DNA of 64,000 bases from Herbidospora daliensis (lineage in GTDB: Bacteria; Actinomycetota; Actinomycetes; Streptosporangiales; Streptosporangiaceae). Below are positions 17,410-26,299 of the stretch, piece after piece. The stretch is taken from the NCBI RefSeq assembly GCF_001570585.1, contig NZ_BBXF01000004.1, positions 434,001 through 498,000 of the forward strand, in the 5' to 3' direction. Position numbers and translations under genes: made by a program. The notes under the pieces are model-generated. The model was not told the DNA's origin. It was given only the letters and a program-made list of their open reading frames with translations, and did no database searches. Numbering within the stretch: the first letter of the stretch is position 1; every line of letters starts with the position of its first letter.

Positions 17410-17656
17410 TGGTGATGTCCTTCGAACGTGACGACTTCATCGGTCGCCGACGAGTCTATCCACGCCCTTCGGGGAGCCCTCGGAGGATCCGCCATCCGAG
17501 ACGGCTGTTACTCAGGGGAGTCGTGAGAATCCTTCACGTAAACAGCAGATTTGACGGCATACCCGGGTTGGACCGAGCCAATCCCCACAGCCGCCAACTT
17601 GGTATTGATCGCACCTAATCTTGGCGATTAGCCTGCTAAATCGTGGTTCGGTACCT

Positions 17657-18553
17657 ATGGTTCAGCATATGAGCATCGGGAATCCCGCTCTCGGCGAAGT
17701 GCTCGCCCAGCACGGCAGTCCGCACCAACTTCTCGCCGCTTTGGCGGATTGGGGCATCCTGGTCGCCGTCCGGCCCGATCGTTCCGTGGTGCTCGGCACC
17801 ACGCAGAGTGGCGAACGGGTGCTGCTCGGCTACACCGGTCCGGCGACGTACGCGCGCCACCGGGGCAGCCACTCGTTGTCGGTGTGCGACGCCGACACGA
17901 TCCTGGACATCCAGCGGGTGACCGGGGTCCGCGAGATCGTCATCGACGCCGCCGGGCCCGCCGCCGCGGCCGTGCCGATCGACGACCTCCAGCGGTACCT
18001 CCGCCAGACCCGCAGCGGGCCGCATCCGGTGTTGTCGGGCGCCACGCCGAACGCCTACGCGACCGGCAGCATGGACCGGATCCCCAAGCCGCCGGTCCGC
18101 ACCGCGGCGCCGATGCCGCTGGGCGCGCCGGTCCCGCCGGTGCAGCAGCACGCCCCCGCCGCGCCGGCGCCGTGGATCCCCCAGCCGCGCCAGCACCTGT
18201 CGGGCGCGATGCAGGTGGTCGACCCCGGATACCAGCGCACGAACCACCCGATACTGCCCGCTCTGCGGGTGGCCATCGCCGAGTTACTGCGTGACATGCC
18301 GGTCGTCCACCACGTGTGGATCTCGGCCGCGCGCACGGTCTCGGGGTCGCAGGGGATCATGCTGCATGTGAAGGTGCACACCGCCAACGCCGAGGACATC
18401 GTCCGCGACCTCCATCGCGGGGTGCGCGCCAGGCTGCCGCAGCTGGCCGCCAGCGAGGCTCCGGTGCTGATGGCGCGGGTGGCCGACGCGTTCACCGAAC
18501 GGCGCATGATCGAACTGGGCGCGCACGTCGTCTGTGCGGACGTAACGGACTGA
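17657..18553 (+). CDS. SseB-like domain protein, unknown role
   Basis: About 298 residues in two parts joined by a Pro/Ala linker (residues about 140-185). The first resembles the SseB N-terminal domain (GILVAVRPDRSVVLGTT, VLLGYTGPATYARH). The second (ILPALRVAIAELLRDMPVVHH, WISAARTVSGSQGIMLHV) resembles the enhanced-serine-sensitivity SseB C-terminal domain. No signal peptide or membrane segment is present. Start choice is uncertain: ATG at 17657 (MVQHMSIG) or 17669 (MSIGNPAL). Neither has a Shine-Dalgarno sequence, and the frame opens at a TTG at 17621. Being divergent from serA fits the SseB name, but no functional link is shown. Confidence 0.8.
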   Translation: MVQHMSIGNPALGEVLAQHGSPHQLLAALADWGILVAVRPDRSVVLGTTQSGERVLLGYTGPATYARHRGSHSLSVCDADTILDIQRVTGVREIVIDAAGPAAAAVPIDDLQRYLRQTRSGPHPVLSGATPNAYATGSMDRIPKPPVRTAAPMPLGAPVPPVQQHAPAAPAPWIPQPRQHLSGAMQVVDPGYQRTNHPILPALRVAIAELLRDMPVVHHVWISAARTVSGSQGIMLHVKVHTANAEDIVRDLHRGVRARLPQLAASEAPVLMARVADAFTERRMIELGAHVVCADVTD

Positions 18554-18598
18554 TCGATTCCCTATCCGATTTGCCGTGATTGAGTTTGAATTGCGGCC

Positions 18599-19924
18599 AT
18601 GGTCACGGTCCCCACCCGAGTGCGCCTCGGCTATGCCGTCGGCTCCTTCTGCACGGCCAACTTCAACACCATCCCCGGCCTCCTGCTGCTGATCTACATG
18701 ACCAACGTGCTGGCCGTCGATCCGCTGCTGGCCGGGTTCGTGGTGTTCCTGCCGAAAGCGTGGGACCTGGTCGCCAACACGCTGGTCGGCCAGTGGTCCG
18801 ACCGGACGGTGTCGCGGTGGGGGCCCAGGCGGCCGTGGCTGCTCGGCGGGGCGGCGATCCTGCCGATCGCCTTCGTGGTGATGTTCATCGGCCCGCCCCT
18901 CACCGGGGTCCCGGCCGCGCTCTTCGTCGGGGCCGCCTTCCTGGTCGCGGCCAGCGGGTACGCCCTGTTCGAGGTCCCCTACAAGGCGATGCCCGCCGAG
19001 ATGACCCACGACTACCACGAGCGCACGTCGCTGCTGCAGTGGCGCATGATCTTCGTCGCCATCGCCATCGGCATGAGCGGCATCCTGGCGCCGATCCTCG
19101 CGGGCGACACCGTCGAGGGCTACCGGCTCATGGGCGTGGTCTTCGGCGTGATCCTGCTGCTCTCGATGCTGGCCTCGTTCTTCGGCACCGCCGGCGCGCC
19201 CTACACCGGCCAGGCGGAGGCCGAGTCGAGCCTGAAGGCCCAGATCAAGGCGGCCCGCAGCTCCGGGCCGTTCATGTGGCTGCTGGGCCTGAGCTGCGCG
19301 CAGACCCTCGGCGCGTACGTCATGCTCGCCGGCGCGCCCTACTTCGCGGCGTACACGATCGGCAGCACCGGCGCGACGACGACCCTGTTCGCGGCGCTGG
19401 TCGGCCCGATGCTCGTGACGATGCCGCTGTGGGTGTGGCTGGCCAGGAAGCTCGACAAACGCGGGGCCATGATCCTCTCCGGGGTGCTGTTCATGAGCGG
19501 CGCGGTCGCGGCCGTCGCCACCCCCCTGTTCGGCCCGGTCTACGCCCACGTGGTGATCGTCGTGGTCGGCGTCGGGTACGCCGGCCTCCAGTTGCTCCAG
19601 TTCTCGATGCTGGCCGACGTGATCGCGTACGACGGCATGGTGAGCGGGAAGCGCCGCGGCGGCGTGTTCACCGGCCTGTGGACGGCGGTGGAGAGCGCGG
19701 TGGCCGCCTTCGGCGCGACCATCTACGGCGCGACCCTGGCGATCGGCGGCTTCCGCGAGTCGGACCCCGCCAACCCGGTCACGCAGCCCGAGAGCGCGGA
19801 GTTCGCGGTGCTCATCGGCATCACGGTGGTGCCCGCGGCGATCATCCTCGTGGGGGTCCTGATGACCTTCAAATACGACCTCACGAGTGCCAAGATGTCT
19901 CAGGTTTCACACGATGTGACGTAA
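18599..19924 (+). CDS. MFS transporter, GPH (glycoside-pentoside-hexuronide) type
   Basis: A 441-residue inner-membrane carrier with about 12 hydrophobic helices. The GPH signature region is clear: LAGFVVFLPKAWDLVANTLVG followed by GQWSDRTVSRWGPRRPWLL (the D-R-T-x-S-R-x-G-x-R-RPW loop between TM2 and TM3). FEVPYKAMPAEM and ERTSLLQWRM are also typical. These proteins import sugars or glycosides with cations, and the substrate is not evident. It starts 45 bp after the SseB-like gene, possibly co-transcribed. Confidence 0.9.
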   Translation: MVTVPTRVRLGYAVGSFCTANFNTIPGLLLLIYMTNVLAVDPLLAGFVVFLPKAWDLVANTLVGQWSDRTVSRWGPRRPWLLGGAAILPIAFVVMFIGPPLTGVPAALFVGAAFLVAASGYALFEVPYKAMPAEMTHDYHERTSLLQWRMIFVAIAIGMSGILAPILAGDTVEGYRLMGVVFGVILLLSMLASFFGTAGAPYTGQAEAESSLKAQIKAARSSGPFMWLLGLSCAQTLGAYVMLAGAPYFAAYTIGSTGATTTLFAALVGPMLVTMPLWVWLARKLDKRGAMILSGVLFMSGAVAAVATPLFGPVYAHVVIVVVGVGYAGLQLLQFSMLADVIAYDGMVSGKRRGGVFTGLWTAVESAVAAFGATIYGATLAIGGFRESDPANPVTQPESAEFAVLIGITVVPAAIILVGVLMTFKYDLTSAKMSQVSHDVT

Positions 19925-20086
19925 ATCACATGAACCTCGGTTGGAACGTGGCCATCAGGGATTCCGTAACGGGAAGATCTCGGCCAGGTCACCGAATATG
20001 ACGGTTTTCCTCCCACGCCAGCTCCGACCAGGCCATACTTCGGTTCCATTCCAGAGCTTCGGAACCCCACCCCTGGAAGGAAGTTC

Positions 20087-20980
20087 ATGAAGACTTCACT
20101 CCGCGCGCTCTTCTGCGCCGGTGTGCTGCTGGCCGCCACTCTCCCGGCGATCGGCTCTGCCTCGGCGGCGACCGCGCAGGCACAGGCCGCGCAGGCTCAG
20201 GCCGCGCGTTGCCGCATCGTCGCGTCGAAGCCCGCCGTCAACCAGCTCGGCCAGCTCACCGCCGTCGGCTCCCGCACCGGCCGCTGCTTCGGCAAGACCA
20301 GGGTCCGGGTGCGGATCAAGCAGTCGGTCGCCGGTCCGGACACCACGCTCAAGAGCGGCTCCCGGGTCGTCCGCACCGCCAAGCTGCGGCTGCGCGCCAC
20401 CTGCGCCCCCGGCGTCTACTACACCCAGGTGACGGGCCGCTTCGGCCAGGTCGTCAACTCGCGCCGGGTCAACATCACCACCTGCACCCCGGCCCCCGCG
20501 CCGTCCCCCTCCCCGTCGCCCTCGGCCTCGCCCACCCCGTCGCCGAGCGCCTCGCCCAGCGCCACCCCGTCGACGAACCCGCCCACCGGCGGCACCGTCG
20601 GCACCACCGTCGAGAACGAGGTCGTGCGGCTCACCAACGCCGAGCGCGCCAAGGGCGGCTGCGGCCCCCTGACGCACGACGCCAAGCTCCGCACCGCCGC
20701 CTTCAACCACTCGGCGGACATGTCGGCGAAGAACTACTTCAGCCACGACTCGGCCGACGGACGCTCGTTCGGCGACCGTCTCAAGCAGGCCGGCTTCAGC
20801 TTCCGCGCCGCCGGTGAGAACATCGCCAAGGGCTACCAGACGGCCGCCCAGGTCGTTCAGGGCTGGATGAACAGCCCCGGCCACAAGGCGAACATCATGA
20901 ATTGCACCTACACGCACATCGGCGTGGGTCACGTGGTCGCGGGTGGGCCATACTGGACCCAAGACTTCGCGAAGCCCTGA
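20087..20980 (+). CDS. Secreted CAP-domain (SCP/PR1-like) protein
   Basis: Exported 297-residue protein. It has a signal peptide (residues 1-28, ending ASA), an Ala/Gln-rich bridge, a beta-rich region with three Cys (RCRIVAS, GRCFGK, ATCAPG), a Pro/Ser/Thr linker of about 35 residues (PSPSPSPSASPTPSPS), then a C-terminal CAP domain. CAP marks are NAERAKGGCGPLTHDAKL, FNHSADMSAKNYFSHDS and GENIAKGYQTAAQVVQGWMN with SPGHKANIMNCTYTHIG. GGAAGGAA precedes the ATG. Its extracellular role is unknown. The 160-bp upstream gap contains no recognised operator. Confidence 0.93.
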   Translation: MKTSLRALFCAGVLLAATLPAIGSASAATAQAQAAQAQAARCRIVASKPAVNQLGQLTAVGSRTGRCFGKTRVRVRIKQSVAGPDTTLKSGSRVVRTAKLRLRATCAPGVYYTQVTGRFGQVVNSRRVNITTCTPAPAPSPSPSPSASPTPSPSASPSATPSTNPPTGGTVGTTVENEVVRLTNAERAKGGCGPLTHDAKLRTAAFNHSADMSAKNYFSHDSADGRSFGDRLKQAGFSFRAAGENIAKGYQTAAQVVQGWMNSPGHKANIMNCTYTHIGVGHVVAGGPYWTQDFAKP

Positions 20981-21030
20981 CCTTAGGGGCTATCTGGACA
21001 CCGGCCTGACGGAAAGCGGATACTCCAGAC

Positions 21031-21567
21031 ATGAGCTCCGAGCCACACGTGCGCGCCTCTGACGAGGACCGCGAGCGTGCGCTCAACGAGCTACGTGAAC
21101 GGGCGGCCGAAGGCCACCTCTCAATGGAGACGTTCGTCGGCAGGGTCGACCAGGCCCTGCGCGCCCGCAGCGCCGCAGAGCTCGAACAACTCGTCGCCGA
21201 CCTGCCCCAGCGGGGCAGGTTCCGGCGGCGGGCCACCGACCTCGTCGGATCGGTGTCCGACTTCAGCACCCGGCTACGGGCGGCCTGGCGCCGCCCCAAG
21301 CTCCCCCGCCTCGCACTGCCGGCAGACACGCGGATCCGGTACGTCGTGGGGCGCGGCTCAGCCTGCGACCTGGTGCTGGCCGACCTGACCGTCTCGCGGA
21401 TCCACGCGGAACTGCGACGAGAAGAAGACCACTGGCTGCTGGTCGACCTCGGCTCACTGAACGGCACCCGCCTGAACGGGTGGCGCCTGGTGGGCCCGGC
21501 CCGAGTCCGCAGCGGTGATGAGATCAGCTTCGGCGACTGCGCCTTCCTGGTGTCAGTCCCTCTTTGA
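21031..21567 (+). CDS. DUF1707 (SHOCT-like) plus FHA domain protein
   Basis: 178 residues. The N-terminal DUF1707 helix-hairpin (HVRASDEDRERALNELRERA, GHLSMETFVGRVDQAL, then ELEQLVADLP) is followed by a basic linker and a complete FHA domain with all hallmarks: YVVGRGSACDLVLADLTVSR, SRIHAEL and SLNGTRLNG. FHA domains bind phosphothreonine, usually on Ser/Thr kinases or their substrates, and three such kinases are encoded at 53-59 kb. GATACT lies 6 nt before the ATG, so it may be leaderless. A 14-bp-stem terminator follows. Confidence 0.93.
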   Translation: MSSEPHVRASDEDRERALNELRERAAEGHLSMETFVGRVDQALRARSAAELEQLVADLPQRGRFRRRATDLVGSVSDFSTRLRAAWRRPKLPRLALPADTRIRYVVGRGSACDLVLADLTVSRIHAELRREEDHWLLVDLGSLNGTRLNGWRLVGPARVRSGDEISFGDCAFLVSVPL

Positions 21568-21574
21568 TCGCACC

Positions 21575-21611
21575 AAGGCCCGGCTCCCCCTGATCAAGGG
21601 AGCCGGGCCTT
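21575..21611 (+). terminator. Terminator of the DUF1707-FHA gene
   Basis: Perfect 14-bp stem AAGGCCCGGCTCCC (21575-21588) with 21598-21611, 9-nt loop, 7 bp past the stop codon. Confidence 0.9.
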
Positions 21612-21657
21612 GTTGATTTCCGGCCGCAGGAGGAGTCCCAGGTTCCGGCGCGGAGTC

Positions 21658-22038
21658 ATGCGAGAGCCCGTCGAGCGCCTGCTCACCGCCAACGCGGCCA
21701 GAGTGCTCGCATTGGCCGATCGGCACGCCCCTGACGTCCTGGCCGCCCTGCTGGAGAACGGCGAAGGGGTCGCGATCCTGTGCCTGCGCAGGCTCGGGGT
21801 CAGCCCCCACGACCTGATCACCACGCCCACGAGCGGGCCCACCACAGTCCTGGAGCAGGCGCGGCGTCAGGCCCACCTCCTCGGCCACCGGTACATCGGC
21901 ACCGAACACCTGCTGCTGGCGCTGGCAGAGGAGGACCCGGAGCTGCTCGCCCGTCTCGGAACCGACCCGGCCACCCTCCGGCGACTGGTCGTCCACGTGC
22001 TGAGAGAACCGGTCCCGACCGGCTGGACCTGGCCGTGA
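21658..22038 (+). CDS. Clp N-terminal (Clp-R) domain protein
   Basis: 126 residues. The second half carries a Clp repeat-domain signature (TVLEQARRQAHLLGHRYIGT, EHLLLALAEEDPELLARLG). The first half (LLTANAARVLALADRHAPDV, then LAALLENGEGVAILCLRRLG) may be a degenerate first repeat. In ClpA/ClpC this domain recruits adaptors and substrates. Here no AAA+ part is present, so it may act as a free adaptor or decoy (inference). The ATG at 21658 has CGGAG 4 nt upstream. Opening the frame at the TTG at 21610 would start inside the preceding terminator. Confidence 0.82.
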   Translation: MREPVERLLTANAARVLALADRHAPDVLAALLENGEGVAILCLRRLGVSPHDLITTPTSGPTTVLEQARRQAHLLGHRYIGTEHLLLALAEEDPELLARLGTDPATLRRLVVHVLREPVPTGWTWP

Positions 22039-22061
22039 GGCCGGCCACGTGAAATGACGAA

Positions 22062-22089
22062 CCCGGCCCCTTCGGTGAAAGGGGCCGGG
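22062..22089 (+). terminator. Terminator of the Clp-N gene
   Basis: Perfect 11-bp stem CCCGGCCCCTT (22062-22072) with 22079-22089, 6-nt loop, 24 bp past the stop. Confidence 0.88.
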
Positions 22090-22122
22090 CTGGTCGTATG
22101 GCACGTTCGGCCGCGGCGGTGT

Positions 22123-22172
22123 CTGGACTGAGGAACGCAGGAGAGCGAAGCGAACCGGAGTGACGAGGGAAG
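22123..22172 (+). repeat. Dispersed repeat, copy 2 (CTGGACTGAGGA...ACGAGGGAAG)
   Basis: CTGGACTGAGGAACGCAGGA then GAGCGAAGCG and TGACGAGGGAAG. Compared with the copy at 10644-10683, it has about 10 extra bases in the middle (AACCGGAGTG region). It lies between the Clp-N terminator and the ilvC 3' end. Confidence 0.7.
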
Positions 22173-22196
22173 ACACCGACTAAGAGCGGCCGAACC

Positions 22197-22215
22197 GCGC
22201 CTGCGGAGCAGGCGC
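22197..22215 (-). terminator. Hairpin immediately 3' of ilvC
   Basis: Perfect 8-bp stem GCGCCTGC / GCAGGCGC with a 3-nt loop, starting 2 bp beyond the ilvC stop. No U-tract. Confidence 0.65.
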
Positions 22216-22217
22216 CA

Positions 22218-23216
22218 TTAACCAGCGTTCTGGAGCCAGCTCATCATCGGGCGGAGCTTGGCGCCGGTCTTCTCGATCGGGTGCTCGGCCAGTTCGTCGC
22301 GGTACTGCTGGAAGCGCTTCTGGCCGCCGTCGAACTCGGCCACCAGCTCACGCGCGAACTCACCCGACTGGACCTCGTCGAGGATGCGGCGCATCTCCTT
22401 CTTGGTCTCGTCGTTGATGAGGCGCGGGCCGCGGGAGTAGCCGCCGTACTCGGCGGTGTCGGAGACCGACCAGTACATCTTGTGGATGCCGCCCTCGTAC
22501 ATGAGGTCGACGATCAGCTTCATCTCGTGGAGGCACTCGAAGTAGGCGACCTCGGGCTGGTAGCCGGCCTCGATCAGGGTCTCGAAGCCCGCCTTGATGA
22601 GCTCGGACACGCCGCCGCAGAGCACGGCCTGCTCGCCGAACAGGTCGGTCTCGGTCTCCTCGGTGAAGGTGGTCTTGAGCGCGCCGGCGCGGGTGCCGCC
22701 GATGCCCTTCGCGTACGACAGCGCGAGCTGCCAGGCGTTGCCCGTGGCGTCCTTCTCGACGGCGACGAGGCAGGGCACGCCGCGACCGGCGGCGTACTGG
22801 CGGCGGACCAGGTGGCCCGGCCCCTTCGGCGCGACCATGGCGACGTCGACGCCCGCGGGGGCCTCGATGAGGCCGTAGCGGATGTTGAGGCCGTGGCCGA
22901 AGAAGAGGGCGTCGCCCTCGACCAGGTTCGGGGCCACGTGCTCGGCGTAGAGGTGGCGCTGGATGTGGTCGGGCGCGAGGATCATGGTGAGGTCGGCCTC
23001 TTCGACCGCTTCGGACGGGTTGAGCACCCGCAGGCCGTCGGCCTCGACCTTCTCCCGGCTCTTGGAGCCCTCGGGGAGTCCGACGCGGACGTCGACGCCG
23101 GAGTCGCGCAGGCTCAGGGCGTGCGCGTGCCCCTGGCTGCCGTAACCCAGGACGGCGACGTGGCGGCCCTGGATGATCGACAGGTCGGCGTCGTTGTCGT
23201 AGTAGATCTCAGTCAC
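22218..23216 (-). CDS. ilvC: Ketol-acid reductoisomerase (class I)
   Basis: NADPH-dependent isomeroreductase shared by Ile and Val synthesis. The 332-residue short (class I) form has a Rossmann motif [15 protein letters not shown], then [15 protein letters not shown], and a knotted C-terminal domain with metal ligands in [15 protein letters not shown] and [18 protein letters not shown]. It is the last gene of the ilvB-ilvN-ilvC operon, 23 bp after ilvN. A hairpin follows the stop. Confidence 0.97.
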   Translation of the reverse strand: MTEIYYDNDADLSIIQGRHVAVLGYGSQGHAHALSLRDSGVDVRVGLPEGSKSREKVEADGLRVLNPSEAVEEADLTMILAPDHIQRHLYAEHVAPNLVEGDALFFGHGLNIRYGLIEAPAGVDVAMVAPKGPGHLVRRQYAAGRGVPCLVAVEKDATGNAWQLALSYAKGIGGTRAGALKTTFTEETETDLFGEQAVLCGGVSELIKAGFETLIEAGYQPEVAYFECLHEMKLIVDLMYEGGIHKMYWSVSDTAEYGGYSRGPRLINDETKKEMRRILDEVQSGEFARELVAEFDGGQKRFQQYRDELAEHPIEKTGAKLRPMMSWLQNAG

Positions 23217-23239
23217 TTCGATAAACCTTTCGGGGTTTC

Positions 23240-23764
23240 TTAAGCGGTCCGGTCCAGGGCCCGGAGCGAGCGGTCGGTGATCGACCGGGCACCGCGGCCG
23301 ATGGCCACCATGCCCGACTGCACGAGTTCCTTGATGCCGAACGGCTCAAGGACGCGCACGAACGCCTCCAGCTTGTCGACCGTACCGGTGACCTCGATGG
23401 TGACCGCGTCGGGGGCGACGTCGACGCAGCGCGCCCGGAACAGGTTGACCAGTTCCAGGACGTGGCTGCGCGAGTCGGCGTCGGCCCGCACCTTGATCAG
23501 CATGAGTTCGCGCTGCACGGACTGGTTCGTGTCCAGCTCGACGATCTTGAGGACGTTCACCAGCTTGTTGAGCTGCTTGGTGACCTGCTCGAGCGGCAGG
23601 TCCTCGACGTTGACGACGATCGTCATGCGGGAGACGTCGGCGTGTTCCGTCGGACCGACCGCGAGCGAGTCGATGTTGAATCCGCGGCGGCTGAACAGGG
23701 CCGAGACCCGGGCGAGCACGCCAGGCTTGTTCTCGACCAGAACGGACAGGGTGTGCCTGCTCAT
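23240..23764 (-). CDS. ilvN: Acetolactate synthase small (regulatory) subunit
   Basis: 174 residues with an N-terminal ACT domain ([37 protein letters not shown]) and the C-terminal ALS_ss_C domain ([36 protein letters not shown]). It binds valine and activates IlvB. ATG at 23764 overlaps the ilvB stop (ATGA), fixing the start. The frame is open upstream but lacks homology. Confidence 0.96.
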   Translation of the reverse strand: MSRHTLSVLVENKPGVLARVSALFSRRGFNIDSLAVGPTEHADVSRMTIVVNVEDLPLEQVTKQLNKLVNVLKIVELDTNQSVQRELMLIKVRADADSRSHVLELVNLFRARCVDVAPDAVTIEVTGTVDKLEAFVRVLEPFGIKELVQSGMVAIGRGARSITDRSLRALDRTA

Positions 23765-25500
23765 CAGTCCTCGTGCTCCCACTTCGGCGCCATGTCACGG
23801 GCGTACTTGATGTCGTCGTTGCTGGTGCCGGCGGCGACCATCGGCCAGACCATGGCGTCCTGGTGCACCACGAAGTCGATCACGACGGGCATGTCGGTGA
23901 TCTCCATCGCCTTGCGGATGGTGTCGTCGACGTCTTCCGGGCGCTCGCAGCGCAGGCCGACGCAGCCGTAGGCCTCGGCCAGCTTGACGAAGTCGGGGAT
24001 GCGGCGGGACGCCTGAAGGTCGGTGTTGCTGTAGCGCTCCTCGTAGAAGAGCGTCTGCCACTGGCGCACCATGCCGAGGTTGCCGTTGTTGATGACCGCG
24101 ATCTTGACCGGCACACCTTCGAGTGCGCAGGTCGCGAGCTCCTGGTTGGTCATCTGGAAGCAGCCGTCGCCGTCGATGGCCCACACTTCCTTCTCGGGAC
24201 GGCCCATCTTGGCGCCCATCGCGGCCGGGACCGCGAAGCCCATCGTGCCCGCGCCGCCGGAGTTGATGAACGACCCCGGGTTCTCGTAGCCGATGAACTG
24301 CGAGGCCCACATCTGGTGCTGGCCGACGCCCGCGACGTAGATCGCCTCGGGGCCGACCAGCTCGCTGATGCGCTCCATGATGTACTGCGGCGCCAGCGAG
24401 CCGTCTTCGTAGGTCTCGTAACCGAGGGCGTAGGTCTCGCGGTAGGCCTCCAGGTGACGCCACCACTCGGCGTAGTCGCCCTTGACCGCGCTCGCCTTGA
24501 TCGCCGCGACCAGGTCGGCGATGACCTCCTTGCAGTCGCCCACGATCGGCACGTCGGCGTGGCGGTTCTTGGAGATCTCGGCCGGGTCGATGTCGGCGTG
24601 GACGACCTTGGCGCCCGGCGCGAAGGTGTCGAGCCGGCCGGTGACGCGGTCGTCGAAGCGGGCGCCCAGCACGATCATCAGGTCGCTGCGCTGGAGCGCG
24701 CCGACCGCCGCGACCGTGCCGTGCATGCCGGGCATGCCGAGGTGCTGCTTGTGGCTGTCGGGGAAGGTGCCCCGGGCCATCAGGGTCGTGATGACCGGGA
24801 TGCCGGTCAGCTCGGCCAGTTCGAACAGTTCGTCCGACGCGCGGGCCTTGTGGACGCCGCCGCCGACGTACAGGACAGGGCGTTTGGCCTCGGTGATGAG
24901 CCGGGCCGCCTCCCTGATCTGCTTGGAATGCGGGCGGGTGACCGGGCGGTAGCCCGGAAGCTGCATCTGGACGGGCCAGGAGAACGTGGTCGTCGCCTGG
25001 AGCGCGTCCTTGGAGATGTCGACGAGCACGGGACCGGGACGGCCGCTCGCCGCGATGTGGAACGCCTCGACGATGGTCCGGGGGATGTCGGCCGCATCGG
25101 TGACGAGGAAGTTGTGCTTCGTGATCGGCATGGTGATGCCGGAGATGTCGGCTTCCTGGAAGGCGTCGGTGCCGATGGCCTTCGAGGCGACCTGGCCGGT
25201 GATCGCCACGATCGGCACCGAGTCCATGTAGGCGTCGGCGATCGGGGTCACCAGGTTGGTCGCGCCCGGCCCGCTCGTGGCCATGCAGACGCCGACCTTG
25301 CCGGTGGCCTGGGCGTAGCCCTCGGCGGCGTGCCCGGCGCCCTGCTCGTGACGCACGAGCACGTGCCGGACCTTCTTGGAGTCGTAGAGGGGATCGTAGG
25401 CGGGGAGGATCGCACCGCCGGGGATCCCGAACACGGTGTCGACCCCGACCTGCTCCAGGGCCCGCACGAGGGCCTGAGCACCTGTCATCTGTTCGGTCAT
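23764..25500 (-). CDS. ilvB: Acetolactate synthase large (catalytic) subunit
   Basis: ThDP/FAD/Mg enzyme joining two pyruvates, or pyruvate and 2-oxobutyrate, the first committed step for Val/Leu and Ile. The 578-residue protein starts [20 protein letters not shown], with the catalytic Glu in [15 protein letters not shown] and the ThDP-binding [18 protein letters not shown] followed by [13 protein letters not shown]. The ATG at 25500 matches the family N-terminus. The frame is open further upstream through the attenuator. A leader peptide and terminator precede it. It is followed by ilvN with an ATGA overlap. Confidence 0.97.
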   Translation of the reverse strand: MTEQMTGAQALVRALEQVGVDTVFGIPGGAILPAYDPLYDSKKVRHVLVRHEQGAGHAAEGYAQATGKVGVCMATSGPGATNLVTPIADAYMDSVPIVAITGQVASKAIGTDAFQEADISGITMPITKHNFLVTDAADIPRTIVEAFHIAASGRPGPVLVDISKDALQATTTFSWPVQMQLPGYRPVTRPHSKQIREAARLITEAKRPVLYVGGGVHKARASDELFELAELTGIPVITTLMARGTFPDSHKQHLGMPGMHGTVAAVGALQRSDLMIVLGARFDDRVTGRLDTFAPGAKVVHADIDPAEISKNRHADVPIVGDCKEVIADLVAAIKASAVKGDYAEWWRHLEAYRETYALGYETYEDGSLAPQYIMERISELVGPEAIYVAGVGQHQMWASQFIGYENPGSFINSGGAGTMGFAVPAAMGAKMGRPEKEVWAIDGDGCFQMTNQELATCALEGVPVKIAVINNGNLGMVRQWQTLFYEERYSNTDLQASRRIPDFVKLAEAYGCVGLRCERPEDVDDTIRKAMEITDMPVVIDFVVHQDAMVWPMVAAGTSNDDIKYARDMAPKWEHED

Positions 25501-25540
25501 CGGCTCGTTCCTTGAGGCTGAGCTGGGCGTGTTCCGGCAT

Positions 25541-25576
25541 AAAAAATGCCCCATCCGCAGAGAGCGGGACTGGGGC
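25541..25576 (-). terminator. Attenuator terminator of ilvBNC
   Basis: Outer stem GCCCCA (25548-25553) with TGGGGC (25571-25576), extended inward by CCGC/GCGG pairs, followed on the minus strand by six U (25546-25541). It lies 40 bp ahead of ilvB and 25 bp after the leader-peptide stop. A GGCGCGCC segment (25605-25612) inside the leader frame can pair with 25577-25585 as an alternative structure. Confidence 0.85.
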
Positions 25577-25601
25577 GGCGCGCGCAGGACTTCGGACTTC
25601 G

Positions 25602-25649
25602 TCAGGCGCGCCTGCGAAGTACTACGAGGAGGATCCCACCGCGATGCAT
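25602..25649 (-). CDS. ilvB leader peptide [15 protein letters not shown]
   Basis: A 15-codon frame with consecutive Ile-Leu-Leu-Val-Val-Leu codons, the classical signature of an ilv attenuation leader. ATG at 25649, TGA ends at 25602, with the attenuator directly downstream. There is no Shine-Dalgarno sequence. The CAAGGT hexamer is exactly 6 nt upstream of the ATG, so the peptide is probably translated from a leaderless mRNA. Confidence 0.9.
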   Translation of the reverse strand: MHRGGILLVVLRRRA

Positions 25650-25655
25650 GGACCC

Positions 25656-25685
25656 ACCTTGTCCGATGAAACGGGCAGTCGTCAA
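25656..25685 (-). promoter_or_regulatory. ilvBNC promoter
   Basis: -35 TTGACG (25685-25680), an 18-bp spacer, and -10 CAAGGT (25661-25656). The predicted start is 25649, the A of the leader-peptide ATG. The -35 overlaps the TGA stop of the upstream 205-aa gene. Confidence 0.7.
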
Positions 25686-26299
25686 ATCCTGTGGGACGGA
25701 CGTCTCAACAAATGAGACATCCGAATCAGGTGCCGCCGGGCATGGGCCCGCTTCAGGCGGTCGGCGGCCAACTCCGCGAAGCGAAAGGTCTCCGGCCACG
25801 TCGGCGCATCCGGCGTCGTGTGGCCCCGATAGAGGACGGCCATGTTCCGGTACGCCATCACGACGTACTCGACCACCATGTCGGGGTCGTCGACCGAGCA
25901 GCCGGGCGCGCGGACCTCGAATGCGTGGATCTCCTCCAGCAGCTCGGGCGCCTCGACGGTGCGGAAGGCGTACTCGCCGTCGGGTCCGGACACACCGTCG
26001 CAGTGGGTGGCGACGAGGGCGGCGGCGGACATGATGCGCCGGAGAGAGCCGTGGTCGCAGGTGAAGACGTGGTGGGCGGCGCCCCTGGGGTTGGACTTCC
26101 ACATCCCATTGTTCTCGACCCCGAAGAACGCGCCGTTGAAGCGGTTGGCCGCGTCTCGGGCCCGGGGATCGACGTCGCCCATCGTCCGGAGAGGCAGGTT
26201 CCACCGCTCCATCTTGAACCCGCGCAGCCTCTCGCCCTCTCCGTAGTCGGCGAGGGTGAGCAGGGCCCGTTTCCGGAGCTCCACCTGCCAGGAGCGCAC
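25682..26299 (-). CDS. Hypothetical protein (205 aa) coupled to the GGDEF-EAL gene
   Basis: GTG at 26299 shares one base with the TAG of the upstream GGDEF-EAL gene (TAGTG), a translational-coupling arrangement. The protein is soluble and mixed alpha/beta: [40 protein letters not shown], then [20 protein letters not shown] and a basic C-terminus ([20 protein letters not shown]). There are no signal peptide or membrane helices. I do not recognise the family. The operon position suggests a partner in c-di-GMP signalling, which is inference. Its stop codon lies inside the ilvB promoter. Confidence 0.72.
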   Translation of the reverse strand: MRSWQVELRKRALLTLADYGEGERLRGFKMERWNLPLRTMGDVDPRARDAANRFNGAFFGVENNGMWKSNPRGAAHHVFTCDHGSLRRIMSAAALVATHCDGVSGPDGEYAFRTVEAPELLEEIHAFEVRAPGCSVDDPDMVVEYVVMAYRNMAVLYRGHTTPDAPTWPETFRFAELAADRLKRAHARRHLIRMSHLLRRPSHRI

